From: Nocardioidaceae bacterium
GTDB lineage: Bacteria > Actinomycetota > Actinomycetes > Propionibacteriales > Nocardioidaceae
Direction of reading: 5' to 3'
NCBI GenBank assembly: GCA_013811715.1
Contig: JACCUS010000312.1
Span: 1 to 11,918, forward strand
DNA length: 11,918 bases
In this document: positions 1-5,963 of the stretch, one piece after another
Numbering within the stretch: the stretch's first letter is position 1
Layout of the letters: each line of letters starts with the position of its first letter
Notes under the pieces: model-generated
What the model was told of the DNA's origin: nothing
Databases searched by the model: none
The model's input: the letters and a program-made list of their open reading frames with translations, nothing else
Translations under genes and position numbers: made by a program

Positions 1-86
1 GAGATCGGCATCCGCGCCAACAGCCCGGTGCCGGAGAACGCCTTGGCGCCCGGGGTCGCCATCACTTTCCGGTACGGCGCCAGCAT
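1..86 (-). CDS. MFS transporter, N-terminal fragment (runs off left edge)
   Basis: Reading the minus strand from an ATG at 86-84 gives an open frame to the window edge (28 full codons plus 2 bases). The peptide begins MLAPYRKVMATPGAKAFSGT and continues GLLARMPI, with Ser next. This is the typical start of actinobacterial major facilitator transporters: a short cytoplasmic lead with a Pro-Tyr-Arg motif, then Pro-Gly-Ala and the first half of membrane helix 1 ending in an Ala-Arg-(Met/Leu)-Pro-Ile-Ser turn. The start is supported by a TAGACT hexamer 7 nt upstream (99-94, minus) and the absence of any Shine-Dalgarno, which suggests a leaderless mRNA. An in-frame ATG at 62-60 would remove the conserved lead. 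The substrate cannot be told from this fragment. Family assignment rests on only 29 residues, so it is probable rather than certain. Confidence 0.62.
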   Translation of the reverse strand, partial: MLAPYRKVMATPGAKAFSGTGLLARMPI

Positions 87-93
87 GCGCGCA

Positions 94-99
94 AGTCTA
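94..99 (-). promoter_or_regulatory. Candidate -10 element TAGACT of the MFS gene (leaderless)
   Basis: TAGACT on the minus strand ends 7 nt before the ATG at 86. That places the predicted transcription start at or within a base or two of the start codon. No -35 consensus is visible. It matches the TANNNT pattern of actinobacterial leaderless promoters. Confidence 0.45.
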
Positions 100-181
100 G
101 AGACGCGTTCCGACGCGATCGGTGTGGCGGCTCTCCGGAGAATGGAGGTCAAAGCCATCGATCGCCGGCCGCGACACCTGT

Positions 182-1519
182 TCAGCCGGCTCTTGGCAGT
201 TTGTGGGTGCCGGTGTGGTCGACGAGGTAGTAGCGGTCGTGGGGTGATCGCCAGATGAAGATGCCGCTGAAGGGTTGTTTGACCCGCCATCGGCTGTGGG
301 TCTTGATCCGGTGATGTCGGCGGGTCAGCGGGCCGAGGTTGCCGAGGCTGGTCTGGCCGGGTGGTCCGCCGTCGTCGGGTGGGATGTAGGGCTTGGTGTG
401 GTCTTGGTCCATCGACCGGCTCACGTTGGTGGCGTAGGGGAACACGTCGGCCGGTGATCGCAGCTGGACGGCCTCGCGGAGCCGGTCGGGGATCTCGTAG
501 GCGTCGACGGGAGCCTGGTTGTGCAGGTCGATGACGGGTTTGATGGTGACGTGGCAGTGGGCGAGGAAGTCCCGTGCCTGGCCGATGGTGATCGGGCCGT
601 GCCCTTCGAACCGGGCGACCCCGTCGGCGTCGCGGGTGAAGGAGTCTTCGTTGAGGTGGAGGTAGAGGGTGGCCGGCGGCAGCAGCCTGGCCGGGTCGAT
701 TCGTTGGCCGGTGTGGCAGCCGCACTCACACTGCATCCGGCTTGGCCGCATGAACGCCGCCCAATCGCCGGTGGAAGGGTAGTCGTGGTGTGGCCGTCCA
801 CTATGGTCGTGCTGGTCGGCGACGTCGTCGGCGATCCGGTCGATGGTGGCGTCGAACCAGACGATGTTGGGGGTCTCGGACTTGATGAACACCGACCCGA
901 TCCCGTGGTCGTTGGAAAGGTTGACCCAGACTCCCTGCTCCTCCGCTGAGCGGCGCGCCCTCTGCTCGGCGGCGTCGGAGTCGGCGGCGATGATGGCTGC
1001 GGCGACCATCGGCTCCAGCCGAGCCCAGCCGACCGAGTCGGTCCACGGGGTGACGTTGGCATTGACCGCGGCCGCGACCTCAGATGCGTGTTGTGTGGAG
1101 GCGGCCGCGATCTTCCGGGCGATCCACGGCCGGACCTCACCGGCGTGAACGCGTGTCCACAGTCCCGGGAGGCGGTGTCGCAGCTCAAGGGCGTCGCCGA
1201 TCAGCCGGGTCGCGGCGAAGGTGGAGATCTCCAGCTCGGCTCCGAGCTCGGCGGCGGCGAACTCGGCCACCTCCGGTGTGCCGTCCCCGCCCAGGATGAC
1301 CGGGCGCTCCATCCCCGGCAGCGACCTACCCAACCGGGCCATGCCGGCCCCGGTGGCCGGGTGCAGGTCGGCGAAGTGGGCGGCCAGCGCGAGGATGAAC
1401 GCCTCGTTGCGGTCCGCCAGCATGCGTGCCTCACCGGCCGCGGCCAGTGTCTGCTCCACGTCGAGGTCGGTCACGTCTTCGTCGAACATGCCATCGACGA
1501 TAGAAGAGACCACCGACAC
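182..1519 (-). CDS. HNH endonuclease of the DUF222 / 13E12 repeat family
   Basis: The protein is 445 aa with a GTG start at 1519 and TGA at 184-182. Residues about 20-330 are the helical, Ala/Arg-rich DUF222 domain. The C-terminus is an HNH nuclease module: Asp-Gln-Asp-His at 371-374, Asn394, and Arg-His-His-Arg-Ile-Lys-Thr-His at 401-408, closing with the usual Tyr-Leu-Val-Asp-His-Thr-Gly-Thr-His (431-439). These are the expected metal-binding and catalytic positions, so the nuclease looks intact. Residues 264-269 (Cys-Glu-Cys-Gly-Cys-His) form a Cys-rich insert that may bind metal. Such genes are multicopy in Actinobacteria (REP13E12 of M. tuberculosis) and their role is unsettled; homing or phage/mobile association has been suggested. 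It stands alone, divergent from hemH. The start is uncertain: no good Shine-Dalgarno precedes GTG 1519, and ATG 1489 (residue 11) is possible. Confidence 0.9.
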   Translation of the reverse strand: MSVVSSIVDGMFDEDVTDLDVEQTLAAAGEARMLADRNEAFILALAAHFADLHPATGAGMARLGRSLPGMERPVILGGDGTPEVAEFAAAELGAELEISTFAATRLIGDALELRHRLPGLWTRVHAGEVRPWIARKIAAASTQHASEVAAAVNANVTPWTDSVGWARLEPMVAAAIIAADSDAAEQRARRSAEEQGVWVNLSNDHGIGSVFIKSETPNIVWFDATIDRIADDVADQHDHSGRPHHDYPSTGDWAAFMRPSRMQCECGCHTGQRIDPARLLPPATLYLHLNEDSFTRDADGVARFEGHGPITIGQARDFLAHCHVTIKPVIDLHNQAPVDAYEIPDRLREAVQLRSPADVFPYATNVSRSMDQDHTKPYIPPDDGGPPGQTSLGNLGPLTRRHHRIKTHSRWRVKQPFSGIFIWRSPHDRYYLVDHTGTHKLPRAG

Positions 1520-1549
1520 TTTCTTGGCCGGAACGCCTTATCCACAAGG

Positions 1550-1578
1550 AGAATCAAGGACCATATGATCTGTGTCAA
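1550..1578 (-). promoter_or_regulatory. Candidate promoter of the HNH gene (TTGACA - 17 nt - GATTCT)
   Basis: On the minus strand a perfect -35 TTGACA (1578-1573) is followed, after 17 nt, by GATTCT (1555-1550), a weak -10 keeping A at position 2 and T at position 6. A transcription start near 1543 would give a leader of about 24 nt before GTG 1519. The spacing is ideal; the -10 is the weak part. Confidence 0.45.
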
Positions 1579-1634
1579 GGATTCTGGACAATCTCTCGTT
1601 GCTTTCTTCAAAACCGGGCGAGCAGCCCTTCCCA

Positions 1635-1640
1635 TAGAAT
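1635..1640 (+). promoter_or_regulatory. Candidate -10 element TAGAAT of hemH (leaderless)
   Basis: TAGAAT lies 7 nt upstream of the hemH ATG at 1648. The bases between (cgggacc) hold no Shine-Dalgarno at a usable distance. The -35 region shows no TTGACA-like match. The placement predicts that transcription starts at or near the A of ATG. Confidence 0.5.
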
Positions 1641-1647
1641 CGGGACC

Positions 1648-2742
1648 ATGCCACCGGCCGTCTCCGTCGCTCCTTACGACGCCTTGCTGCTCGTGTCGTT
1701 CGGCGGTCCGGAGCGGCCCGCCGACGTCGTGCCGTTCCTCGAGAACGTCACACGTGGGCGCCGCGTCCCGCGCGAGCGGCTGGTGGAGGTGGGCCAGCAC
1801 TACTTCTCCTTTGGTGGCCGCAGCCCGATCAACGACCAGTGCCGCGCGCTGATCCGGGCAGCCCGGGCCGACCTCAGCGAGCACGGGGTCGACATCCCGA
1901 TCTACTGGGGCAACCGCAACTGGGACCCTTTTCTGGCCGATTCCGTCGAGCAGATGCGCGCCGACGGCGTCACCCGCGCAGCTGCGTTCGTGACCAGCGC
2001 CTACTCGTCGTACGCAGGCTGCCGCCAGTATCGGGAGGACCTGTACGACGCGGTCGGCGCGCCGGCGAGCCCCCCACGAGTCGACCGGCTGCGCCACTAC
2101 TTCAACCACCGCGGCTTCGTCTCGTCCTTCGTAGAGACGACCTGTACGGCGTTGGAGCAGCTGCCGGCGGGCGAGCGACGTCAGGCGCGACTCGTCTTCG
2201 TGACCCACTCCATCCCCACCGCGATGGCCGAAACCTCCGGACCGGACGGCGGCGCCTACGTCGCGCAGCACCTCTCGGCGGCAGGTCTCGTCGCCAACGG
2301 AGTCGAGAGCAGGACCGGGGCGGCGCACGAGTGGGACCTCGTCTACTGCAGCCGATCCGGCGCGCCGGACACCCCGTGGCTGCAGCCGGACGTGAACGAC
2401 CACCTCGAGCGGTTGGGGGGAGCCGGCACCCGGGCGGTGGTCTGCGTGCCGATCGGCTTCGTCTCCGATCACATGGAGGTCGTGTACGACCTCGACACCG
2501 AGGCGGCGGCCACCGCGGATCGACTGGGCATCGGTTTCGTTCGGGCGGCGGCGCCCGGCACTCACCCCGAGTTCGTGGGCATGATCCGCGACCTGCTGAT
2601 CGAACGGGCGGCGGTGGAGTCCGGCCAACCGACCCCGCGTGCGGCACTCGGCCAACTGGCGCCGTCGTGGGACCTGTGCGCGCCGCACTGCTGCCCGAAC
2701 CCGCGGGGTCGCCAGCCGGCGCTCGCCGAGGCGTCGGCATGA
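1648..2742 (+). CDS. hemH: Coproporphyrin ferrochelatase
   Basis: This 364 aa cytosolic enzyme inserts Fe2+ into a porphyrin. In Actinobacteria the substrate is coproporphyrin III and the product coproheme (coproporphyrin-dependent heme pathway), so the function name CpfC applies. Family signatures visible: Leu-Leu-Leu-Val-Ser-Phe-Gly-Gly-Pro (13-21), Ser-Ala-Tyr-Ser-Ser-Tyr-Ala-Gly-Cys (117-125), Phe-Val-Thr-His-Ser-Ile-Pro with the metal-site His187, and Pro-Ile-Gly-Phe-Val-Ser-Asp-His-Met-Glu-Val-Val-Tyr-Asp-Leu-Asp (268-283) with the conserved Glu277. The tail has Cys344, Cys348 and Cys349. Together with Cys166 these are likely ligands of the [2Fe-2S] cluster known in actinobacterial ferrochelatases. 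Length is normal. It is the first gene of an operon: its TGA (2740-2742) overlaps the ATG of the inositol monophosphatase. The start at 1648 is the only ATG before the conserved N-terminal strand. Confidence 0.95.
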   Translation: MPPAVSVAPYDALLLVSFGGPERPADVVPFLENVTRGRRVPRERLVEVGQHYFSFGGRSPINDQCRALIRAARADLSEHGVDIPIYWGNRNWDPFLADSVEQMRADGVTRAAAFVTSAYSSYAGCRQYREDLYDAVGAPASPPRVDRLRHYFNHRGFVSSFVETTCTALEQLPAGERRQARLVFVTHSIPTAMAETSGPDGGAYVAQHLSAAGLVANGVESRTGAAHEWDLVYCSRSGAPDTPWLQPDVNDHLERLGGAGTRAVVCVPIGFVSDHMEVVYDLDTEAAATADRLGIGFVRAAAPGTHPEFVGMIRDLLIERAAVESGQPTPRAALGQLAPSWDLCAPHCCPNPRGRQPALAEASA

Positions 2743-3602
2743 GCCTCGACAGAGAGCTGCTGGCGCTGGCCGAGACGACGGTTCGGGAGGCGGGTGCCGT
2801 GGTGGCCGCCGGCAGGTCCAGAGCCATCGAGGTCACCGACACCAAGACCAGCCCGACCGACATCGTCACCGAGGTCGACCTCGCCTCCGAGCGGCTGATT
2901 CGTGAACGCATCCTCGACGCTCGTCCAAGCGACGGATTCGTCGGCGAGGAAGGCGCCGATGTGGCCGGGTCCAGCGACGTCGTCTGGGTGGCTGACCCCA
3001 TCGACGGGACCGTCAACTTCCTCTATGGGATTCCGCAGTTCGCGGTGTCGCTGGCGGCACGGGTCGGCGGCGTGGTGGTCGCAGGGGTCGTGCACAACCC
3101 GATCTCAGGCGAGACGTTCACCGCGGTCCGGGGCGAGGGCGCGCGGCTCGGGGACCGGGCCGTTGCCGTCTCCGGGTGCACGGACGTGGCCGCCGCACTC
3201 ATCGGCACCGGCTACGCGTACCGCGCCGACGTGCGTCGGCATCAGGCCGTCGAGATGGCCCGGCTGCTCCCGCGGGTGCGTGACGTCCGGCGGCTCGGCT
3301 CCGCGGCGCTCGACCTGTGCTTCGTCGCGTCCGGCCGGCTGGACGGGTACGTCGAGCGAGGTCTTCAGCCGTGGGACCTGGCCGCCGGCGGCCTGATCGC
3401 CAGCGAGGCCGGAGCGCGGGTGGCGGGCCTGGGGGGTGCCGCGGCGTCTGAGACCCTGGTGGTCGCCGCCCCCGAGGCGCTTTTCGACCGCCTCCACGAC
3501 CTCCTGGTGGAGACAGGGTTCGGCGACTGGCCACTGGAGGACCGGCACCCGGCAGACGGGCCAGTGGCGGCTGTGTCAGGCCAGCGGCCGGACGAGCCAT
3601 GA
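2739..3602 (+). CDS. suhB: Inositol monophosphatase family protein (SuhB-like)
   Basis: The protein is 287 aa, a Mg2+-dependent phosphatase of the IMPase/FIG superfamily. Visible metal-site motifs: Asp47 within Thr-Glu-Val-Asp, Gly-Glu-Glu (69-71), motif A Asp-Pro-Ile-Asp-Gly-Thr-Val-Asn-Phe (86-94) with Asp86 and Asp89, and motif B Pro-Trp-Asp-Leu-Ala-Ala-Gly (211-217) with Asp212. All are intact. The likely substrate is inositol-1-phosphate, for free myo-inositol used in phosphatidylinositol lipids. Other sugar or histidinol phosphates cannot be excluded, because IMPase paralogues in Actinobacteria have diverse substrates. The start is fixed by the ATGA overlap with the hemH stop. The frame stays open upstream to 1839, but that stretch is the shadow of hemH. 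The position next to DUF4193 and dut mirrors suhB (Rv2701c) in M. tuberculosis, which supports orthology. The stop overlaps the next ATG. Confidence 0.9.
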   Translation: MSLDRELLALAETTVREAGAVVAAGRSRAIEVTDTKTSPTDIVTEVDLASERLIRERILDARPSDGFVGEEGADVAGSSDVVWVADPIDGTVNFLYGIPQFAVSLAARVGGVVVAGVVHNPISGETFTAVRGEGARLGDRAVAVSGCTDVAAALIGTGYAYRADVRRHQAVEMARLLPRVRDVRRLGSAALDLCFVASGRLDGYVERGLQPWDLAAGGLIASEAGARVAGLGGAAASETLVVAAPEALFDRLHDLLVETGFGDWPLEDRHPADGPVAAVSGQRPDEP

Positions 3603-4444
3603 GCCCGCGCGTCGTCCTCATCACCGGCTGCTCGTCCGGCATCGGCAAGGCGACGGCGGTGGCGTTCCACGAGGCCGGCTGGACCGTATACGCCTCCGCC
3701 CGCAGACCGGAGACGCTGGCCGACCTTGCGGGGCTCGGCGTCCAGACACTGGCGCTCGACGTGCTCGACGAGGACTCGATGACGGCGGCGGTGGCAGCGG
3801 TCCACGCCCGGTACGGTGTGCTCGACGTACTGGTCAACAACGCCGGGTACGCGCTCCAGATGCCCGTCGAGGAGGCGACCATGGAGGAGGTACGCCGTCA
3901 GTTCGAGACGAACGTCTTCGGGCTTGTGCGGTTGACCCAGCTTGTGCTTCCTGGCATGCGCGCACGCCACAGCGGTCGCATCATCAATGTCTCGTCGATG
4001 GGTGGGCGGTTCACCTTGCCCGGTGGGAGCATGTACCACGCGAGTAAGCACGCGGTCGAGGCCATCAGCGACGCCTTGCGGCTCGAGGTGGCGCCCTTCG
4101 GCGTGAAGGTGGTGGTTGTGCAGCCGGGTCCGGTACGCACCGAGTTCGGCGGTACGGCAGTCGGCGGCCTCACCCCCAGTGGCATCGACGGCGACACCGG
4201 CCCCTACGCGGACTTCAAGCACCGGCTGGCAGCCGCCTATGCCAGCGCGTACGACGGACGCCGACCCGGCGCGGCGTCGGCCCCCCGCCGGGTGGCTGGC
4301 GTCATCGTCAAGGCATCCACCGTGCGGTCGCCGCGCTCTCGCTACCTGATCGGACCGGTCGCCCGCGCCTTCGTCACCAGCCGCAGGCTGCTTCCGGACA
4401 AGGCGTTCGACCTCTTGCTGAAAGCCGGCTTCCCCACCCCGTAG
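3599..4444 (+). CDS. Classical short-chain dehydrogenase/reductase (SDR)
   Basis: This 281 aa predicted cytosolic NAD(P)-dependent oxidoreductase has a Rossmann fold. The cofactor loop is Thr-Gly-Cys-Ser-Ser-Gly-Ile-Gly (9-16), with an Arg pair at 35-36 after the second strand suggesting NADP(H). The Asp54-Val55 adenine contact and Asn-Asn-Ala-Gly (80-83) follow. The catalytic set is Asn105, Ser132/Ser133, Tyr146 and Lys150 (Tyr-His-Ala-Ser-Lys), and Pro-Gly-Pro-Val-Arg-Thr lies at 176-181. Residues about 190-281 form a C-terminal extension that would cover the active site in retinol/steroid-dehydrogenase-like SDRs. The substrate is not predictable. It is the third gene of the hemH-suhB-SDR operon, joined by an ATGA overlap, so it is probably co-translated. 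It does not belong to the block conserved with M. tuberculosis and looks like a lineage-specific addition. Confidence 0.9.
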   Translation: MSPRVVLITGCSSGIGKATAVAFHEAGWTVYASARRPETLADLAGLGVQTLALDVLDEDSMTAAVAAVHARYGVLDVLVNNAGYALQMPVEEATMEEVRRQFETNVFGLVRLTQLVLPGMRARHSGRIINVSSMGGRFTLPGGSMYHASKHAVEAISDALRLEVAPFGVKVVVVQPGPVRTEFGGTAVGGLTPSGIDGDTGPYADFKHRLAAAYASAYDGRRPGAASAPRRVAGVIVKASTVRSPRSRYLIGPVARAFVTSRRLLPDKAFDLLLKAGFPTP

Positions 4445-4670
4445 GGGGCCTGGACAGCGTGTCTCTTGACACATCGGGAGGCGGCAACCCGCCGGTTTCG
4501 GGCCCCTTGAGGCAAGACAATGGCGATTTCGCTGGCGCGGCGGCGAGAAATCAGGCACAATCGCGCCGCCGGTGGGCACAAATTCCGGGTGCGAAGCGTT
4601 GTGGACGGTGCACCGGCGCGATGACGACGAATACACGACTACGAACTGCGCGACTGAGGGGACTCACCTT
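4445..4670. other. Noncoding stretch between SDR and the DUF4193 gene
   Basis: I find no credible gene here. It holds two small hairpins just after the SDR stop (4459-4472 and 4480-4493), a 10-bp perfect palindrome at 4606-4615 (CGGTGCACCG) and the ribosome-binding region of the DUF4193 gene. A TTGACA at 4466-4471 is part of the first hairpin and has no partner -10. The DUF4193 promoter should lie in this stretch, but I could not identify it with confidence; a CACAAT at 4556-4561 is the best -10-like hexamer. Confidence 0.6.
4459..4493 (+). terminator. Two tandem stem-loops, possible terminator of the hemH operon
   Basis: The first hairpin is GTGTC-TCTT-GACAC (4459-4472). Seven nt later comes GGCGG-CAAC-CCGCC (4480-4493). 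Both stems are perfect 5-bp helices with 4-nt loops. Only a short ggttt follows, so neither is a classical U-tract terminator, but terminators without U tracts are common in Actinobacteria. They sit 15 nt after the SDR stop. Confidence 0.35.
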
Positions 4671-4970
4671 ATGGCCACTGACTACGACGCCCCGCGAAAA
4701 ACCGAAGAGGAGATGAACGAGGACTCCATCGAAGAGCTGAAGGCACGCCGCCACGACAAGAACTCCGGCAAGGTCGACGAGGACGAGGTCGAGGCCGCCG
4801 AGTCGTTCGAGCTGCCAGGTGCCGACCTTTCCCACGAAGAGCTCTCGGTGCAGGTGCTCCCGAGGCAGTCAGACGAATTCACCTGCTCCACCTGTTTCTT
4901 GGTGCAGCACCGCAGCCAGCTCGCCGCGCAGAAGAACGGGCGACTCGTCTGCCGCGACTGCGCAGCCTGA
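4671..4970 (+). CDS. DUF4193 family zinc-ribbon protein
   Basis: This 99 aa soluble protein has an acidic, charged N-terminal half (residues 1-47, many Glu/Asp). A conserved Glu-Ser-Phe-Glu-Leu-Pro-Gly-Ala-Asp-Leu-Ser segment (44-54) follows. The end is a C-terminal zinc ribbon with Cys72-x2-Cys75 and Cys94-x2-Cys97. The family is nearly universal in Actinobacteria (Rv2699c in M. tuberculosis, strikingly similar from memory) and has no established function; the fold suggests nucleic-acid or protein binding, which is inference. The start at 4671 is chosen over the open frame back to 4572 because GAGGGG (4656-4661) sits 9 nt before the ATG and because family members begin Met-Ala-Thr-Asp-Tyr-Asp-Ala-Pro-Arg. 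It is monocistronic, convergent with the DUF4235 gene. Confidence 0.92.
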   Translation: MATDYDAPRKTEEEMNEDSIEELKARRHDKNSGKVDEDEVEAAESFELPGADLSHEELSVQVLPRQSDEFTCSTCFLVQHRSQLAAQKNGRLVCRDCAA

Positions 4971-5032
4971 CAGTGGCCTCTGGGCACCGCAGTTCGGGCC
5001 CGAGCGGGGCACCGCGTCCGCATGCCGGGGGA

Positions 5033-5374
5033 CTACGCCTGCTTGACCTTCTCGATGTCACTGAGTTCGGCGTCGCTCGCCATGCCCGGTGGCAGCTTGC
5101 CGGTCGACCGCGCCCAGTAGCTAGCCAGTCGCCGCGTCGTGTACATCCTCGCCATCCCGATGGCCATCCCGCTGGCCGCCGCCCAGACCATGGCCTCGCG
5201 TCCGGCGATCTCAGGACTCTCAGGAGTGGTGGGCGCGGGCCGCCCGGTCGCTGTCTTCCAGGTGGCGTTGAGCGCCTTCGTCGCCGCGATGCCGGCAACG
5301 ACGGCCGAGCCGGTGCCCAGGAGCTTCCAAACCTTCTCGCCCTTCTCCTTCGCGGGCTTGTTCTTCTTGCTCAC
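5033..5374 (-). CDS. DUF4235 family small membrane protein
   Basis: The protein is 113 aa with a Lys-rich N-terminus (residues 2-14). A first hydrophobic helix covers about 16-36, starting with the family-typical Val-Trp-Lys-Leu-Leu-Gly. A polar Thr/Pro-rich loop spans about 40-58, and a second helix about 60-78 includes Arg-Glu-Ala-Met-Val-Trp-Ala. A charged tail ends the protein. It is therefore likely a two-helix inner-membrane protein. The function is unknown. The start is GTG at 5374, supported by GGAGG at 5389-5385 (10 nt spacing). It is the downstream gene of a two-gene unit with DUF3093 (38 nt gap) and is convergent with DUF4193. No transfer signs are seen. Confidence 0.82.
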   Translation of the reverse strand: MSKKNKPAKEKGEKVWKLLGTGSAVVAGIAATKALNATWKTATGRPAPTTPESPEIAGREAMVWAAASGMAIGMARMYTTRRLASYWARSTGKLPPGMASDAELSDIEKVKQA

Positions 5375-5412
5375 GGGTATCCAACCTCCAGCGGACTCAC
5401 AGCAACGGCCCC

Positions 5413-5877
5413 CTAGTCTTGCACGGTTCGCACGTTGACGTGCGCGGCCAGGTCATGGGCATGCCGGGTCGAGACCAGCCAGTACGGCGTGGGGTCAGCC
5501 TCGTCGTCGACTTCCACCCTGACGGAGTGGCGGCAGTAGCTGCGCACCAGCAGAAAAGCCCGGGCATCGGCATCGACCCCCAGCGCCAGGCGGGTTTGGT
5601 CGGCGTCGAGCGCGTCCGCGGTGCCGACGTATGGCCACGGCAGGAACGCTCGTCCGGCACGCAGCCCGTCGTCGTCAACGGTTACCCGCGCCGCGCCGTA
5701 CCGGATGAGCCCGGCCGTCACCAGCAGCAAGGCTGCCGTTCCCGCGACCAGCGCAACCAGCGGCGGGGTCGCCACGAAGAAGACCCACCAGACCACGACA
5801 GCGAACCCGGCGCCGAGCGGCCACCACAGCCAGGGCACCCGGAGGGTCTCGCTGTAGCGGTGGGTAGCAGCGGGCAT
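5413..5877 (-). CDS. DUF3093 family membrane protein
   Basis: The protein is 154 aa. The N-terminus has the family signature Tyr-Ser-Glu-Thr-Leu-Arg-Val-Pro-Trp-Leu-Trp-Trp (8-19). Two membrane helices follow (about 19-36 and 39-58), then a cytosolic beta-rich domain ending with Asp-Pro-Thr-Pro-Tyr-Trp-Leu-Val-Ser-Thr-Arg (128-138). The function is unknown; the orthologue in M. tuberculosis is Rv2698, also divergent from dut. The frame is open upstream to 6075, but that part overlaps dut. The ATG at 5877 is chosen because it places the conserved signature at residue 8. No Shine-Dalgarno precedes it. The mRNA either has a short leader from the promoter at 5902-5907 or is leaderless from CAGGCT, 6 nt upstream. 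Confidence 0.88.
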   Translation of the reverse strand: MPAATHRYSETLRVPWLWWPLGAGFAVVVWWVFFVATPPLVALVAGTAALLLVTAGLIRYGAARVTVDDDGLRAGRAFLPWPYVGTADALDADQTRLALGVDADARAFLLVRSYCRHSVRVEVDDEADPTPYWLVSTRHAHDLAAHVNVRTVQD

Positions 5878-5901
5878 GGGGAAAGCCTGCCATGTGGTGC
5901 G

Positions 5902-5911
5902 ACGGTAGGGT
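5902..5911. promoter_or_regulatory. Overlapping divergent -10 elements between DUF3093 and dut
   Basis: On the plus strand TAGGGT (5906-5911) could serve dut, giving a leader of about 46 nt with AGGAGG at 5948-5953. On the minus strand TACCGT (5907-5902) could serve DUF3093, giving a leader of about 19 nt. The two hexamers share the TA at 5906-5907. No -35 consensus is clear on either side. Confidence 0.35.
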
Positions 5912-5963
5912 TGGGCGCGGAGGCCGTGATCGACAGGTGCGTGAGTCAGGAGGCAGCACGACG

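Noticed and set aside
132..141. Perfect 10-bp palindrome TCTCCGGAGA downstream of the HNH gene
   Set aside because: No loop, no tract, isolated; it could be chance in GC-rich DNA and does not resemble a terminator.
1471..2688. Long minus-strand open frame (405 codons) across hemH
   Set aside because: It is antisense to hemH, Arg/Val/Gly-rich with no recognisable family. Open antisense frames are expected in GC-rich genes.
4466..4471. TTGACA as a -35 for the DUF4193 gene
   Set aside because: No -10-like hexamer lies 16-18 nt downstream, and the bases form the arm of the 4459-4472 hairpin.
4599..4607. DnaA-box-like TTGTGGACG upstream of DUF4193
   Set aside because: A single imperfect match with no cluster and no dnaA/dnaN neighbours; expected by chance.
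3365..4636. Minus-strand open frame (423 codons) across the SDR gene
   Set aside because: It is the shadow of suhB/SDR codon bias; no motif, and the plus-strand genes have full catalytic sets.
4971..5032. Terminator between DUF4193 and DUF4235
   Set aside because: The palindrome CGGGCCCG (4995-5002) has no loop and no U tract; the repeated GGGCACCGC here is too short to interpret.
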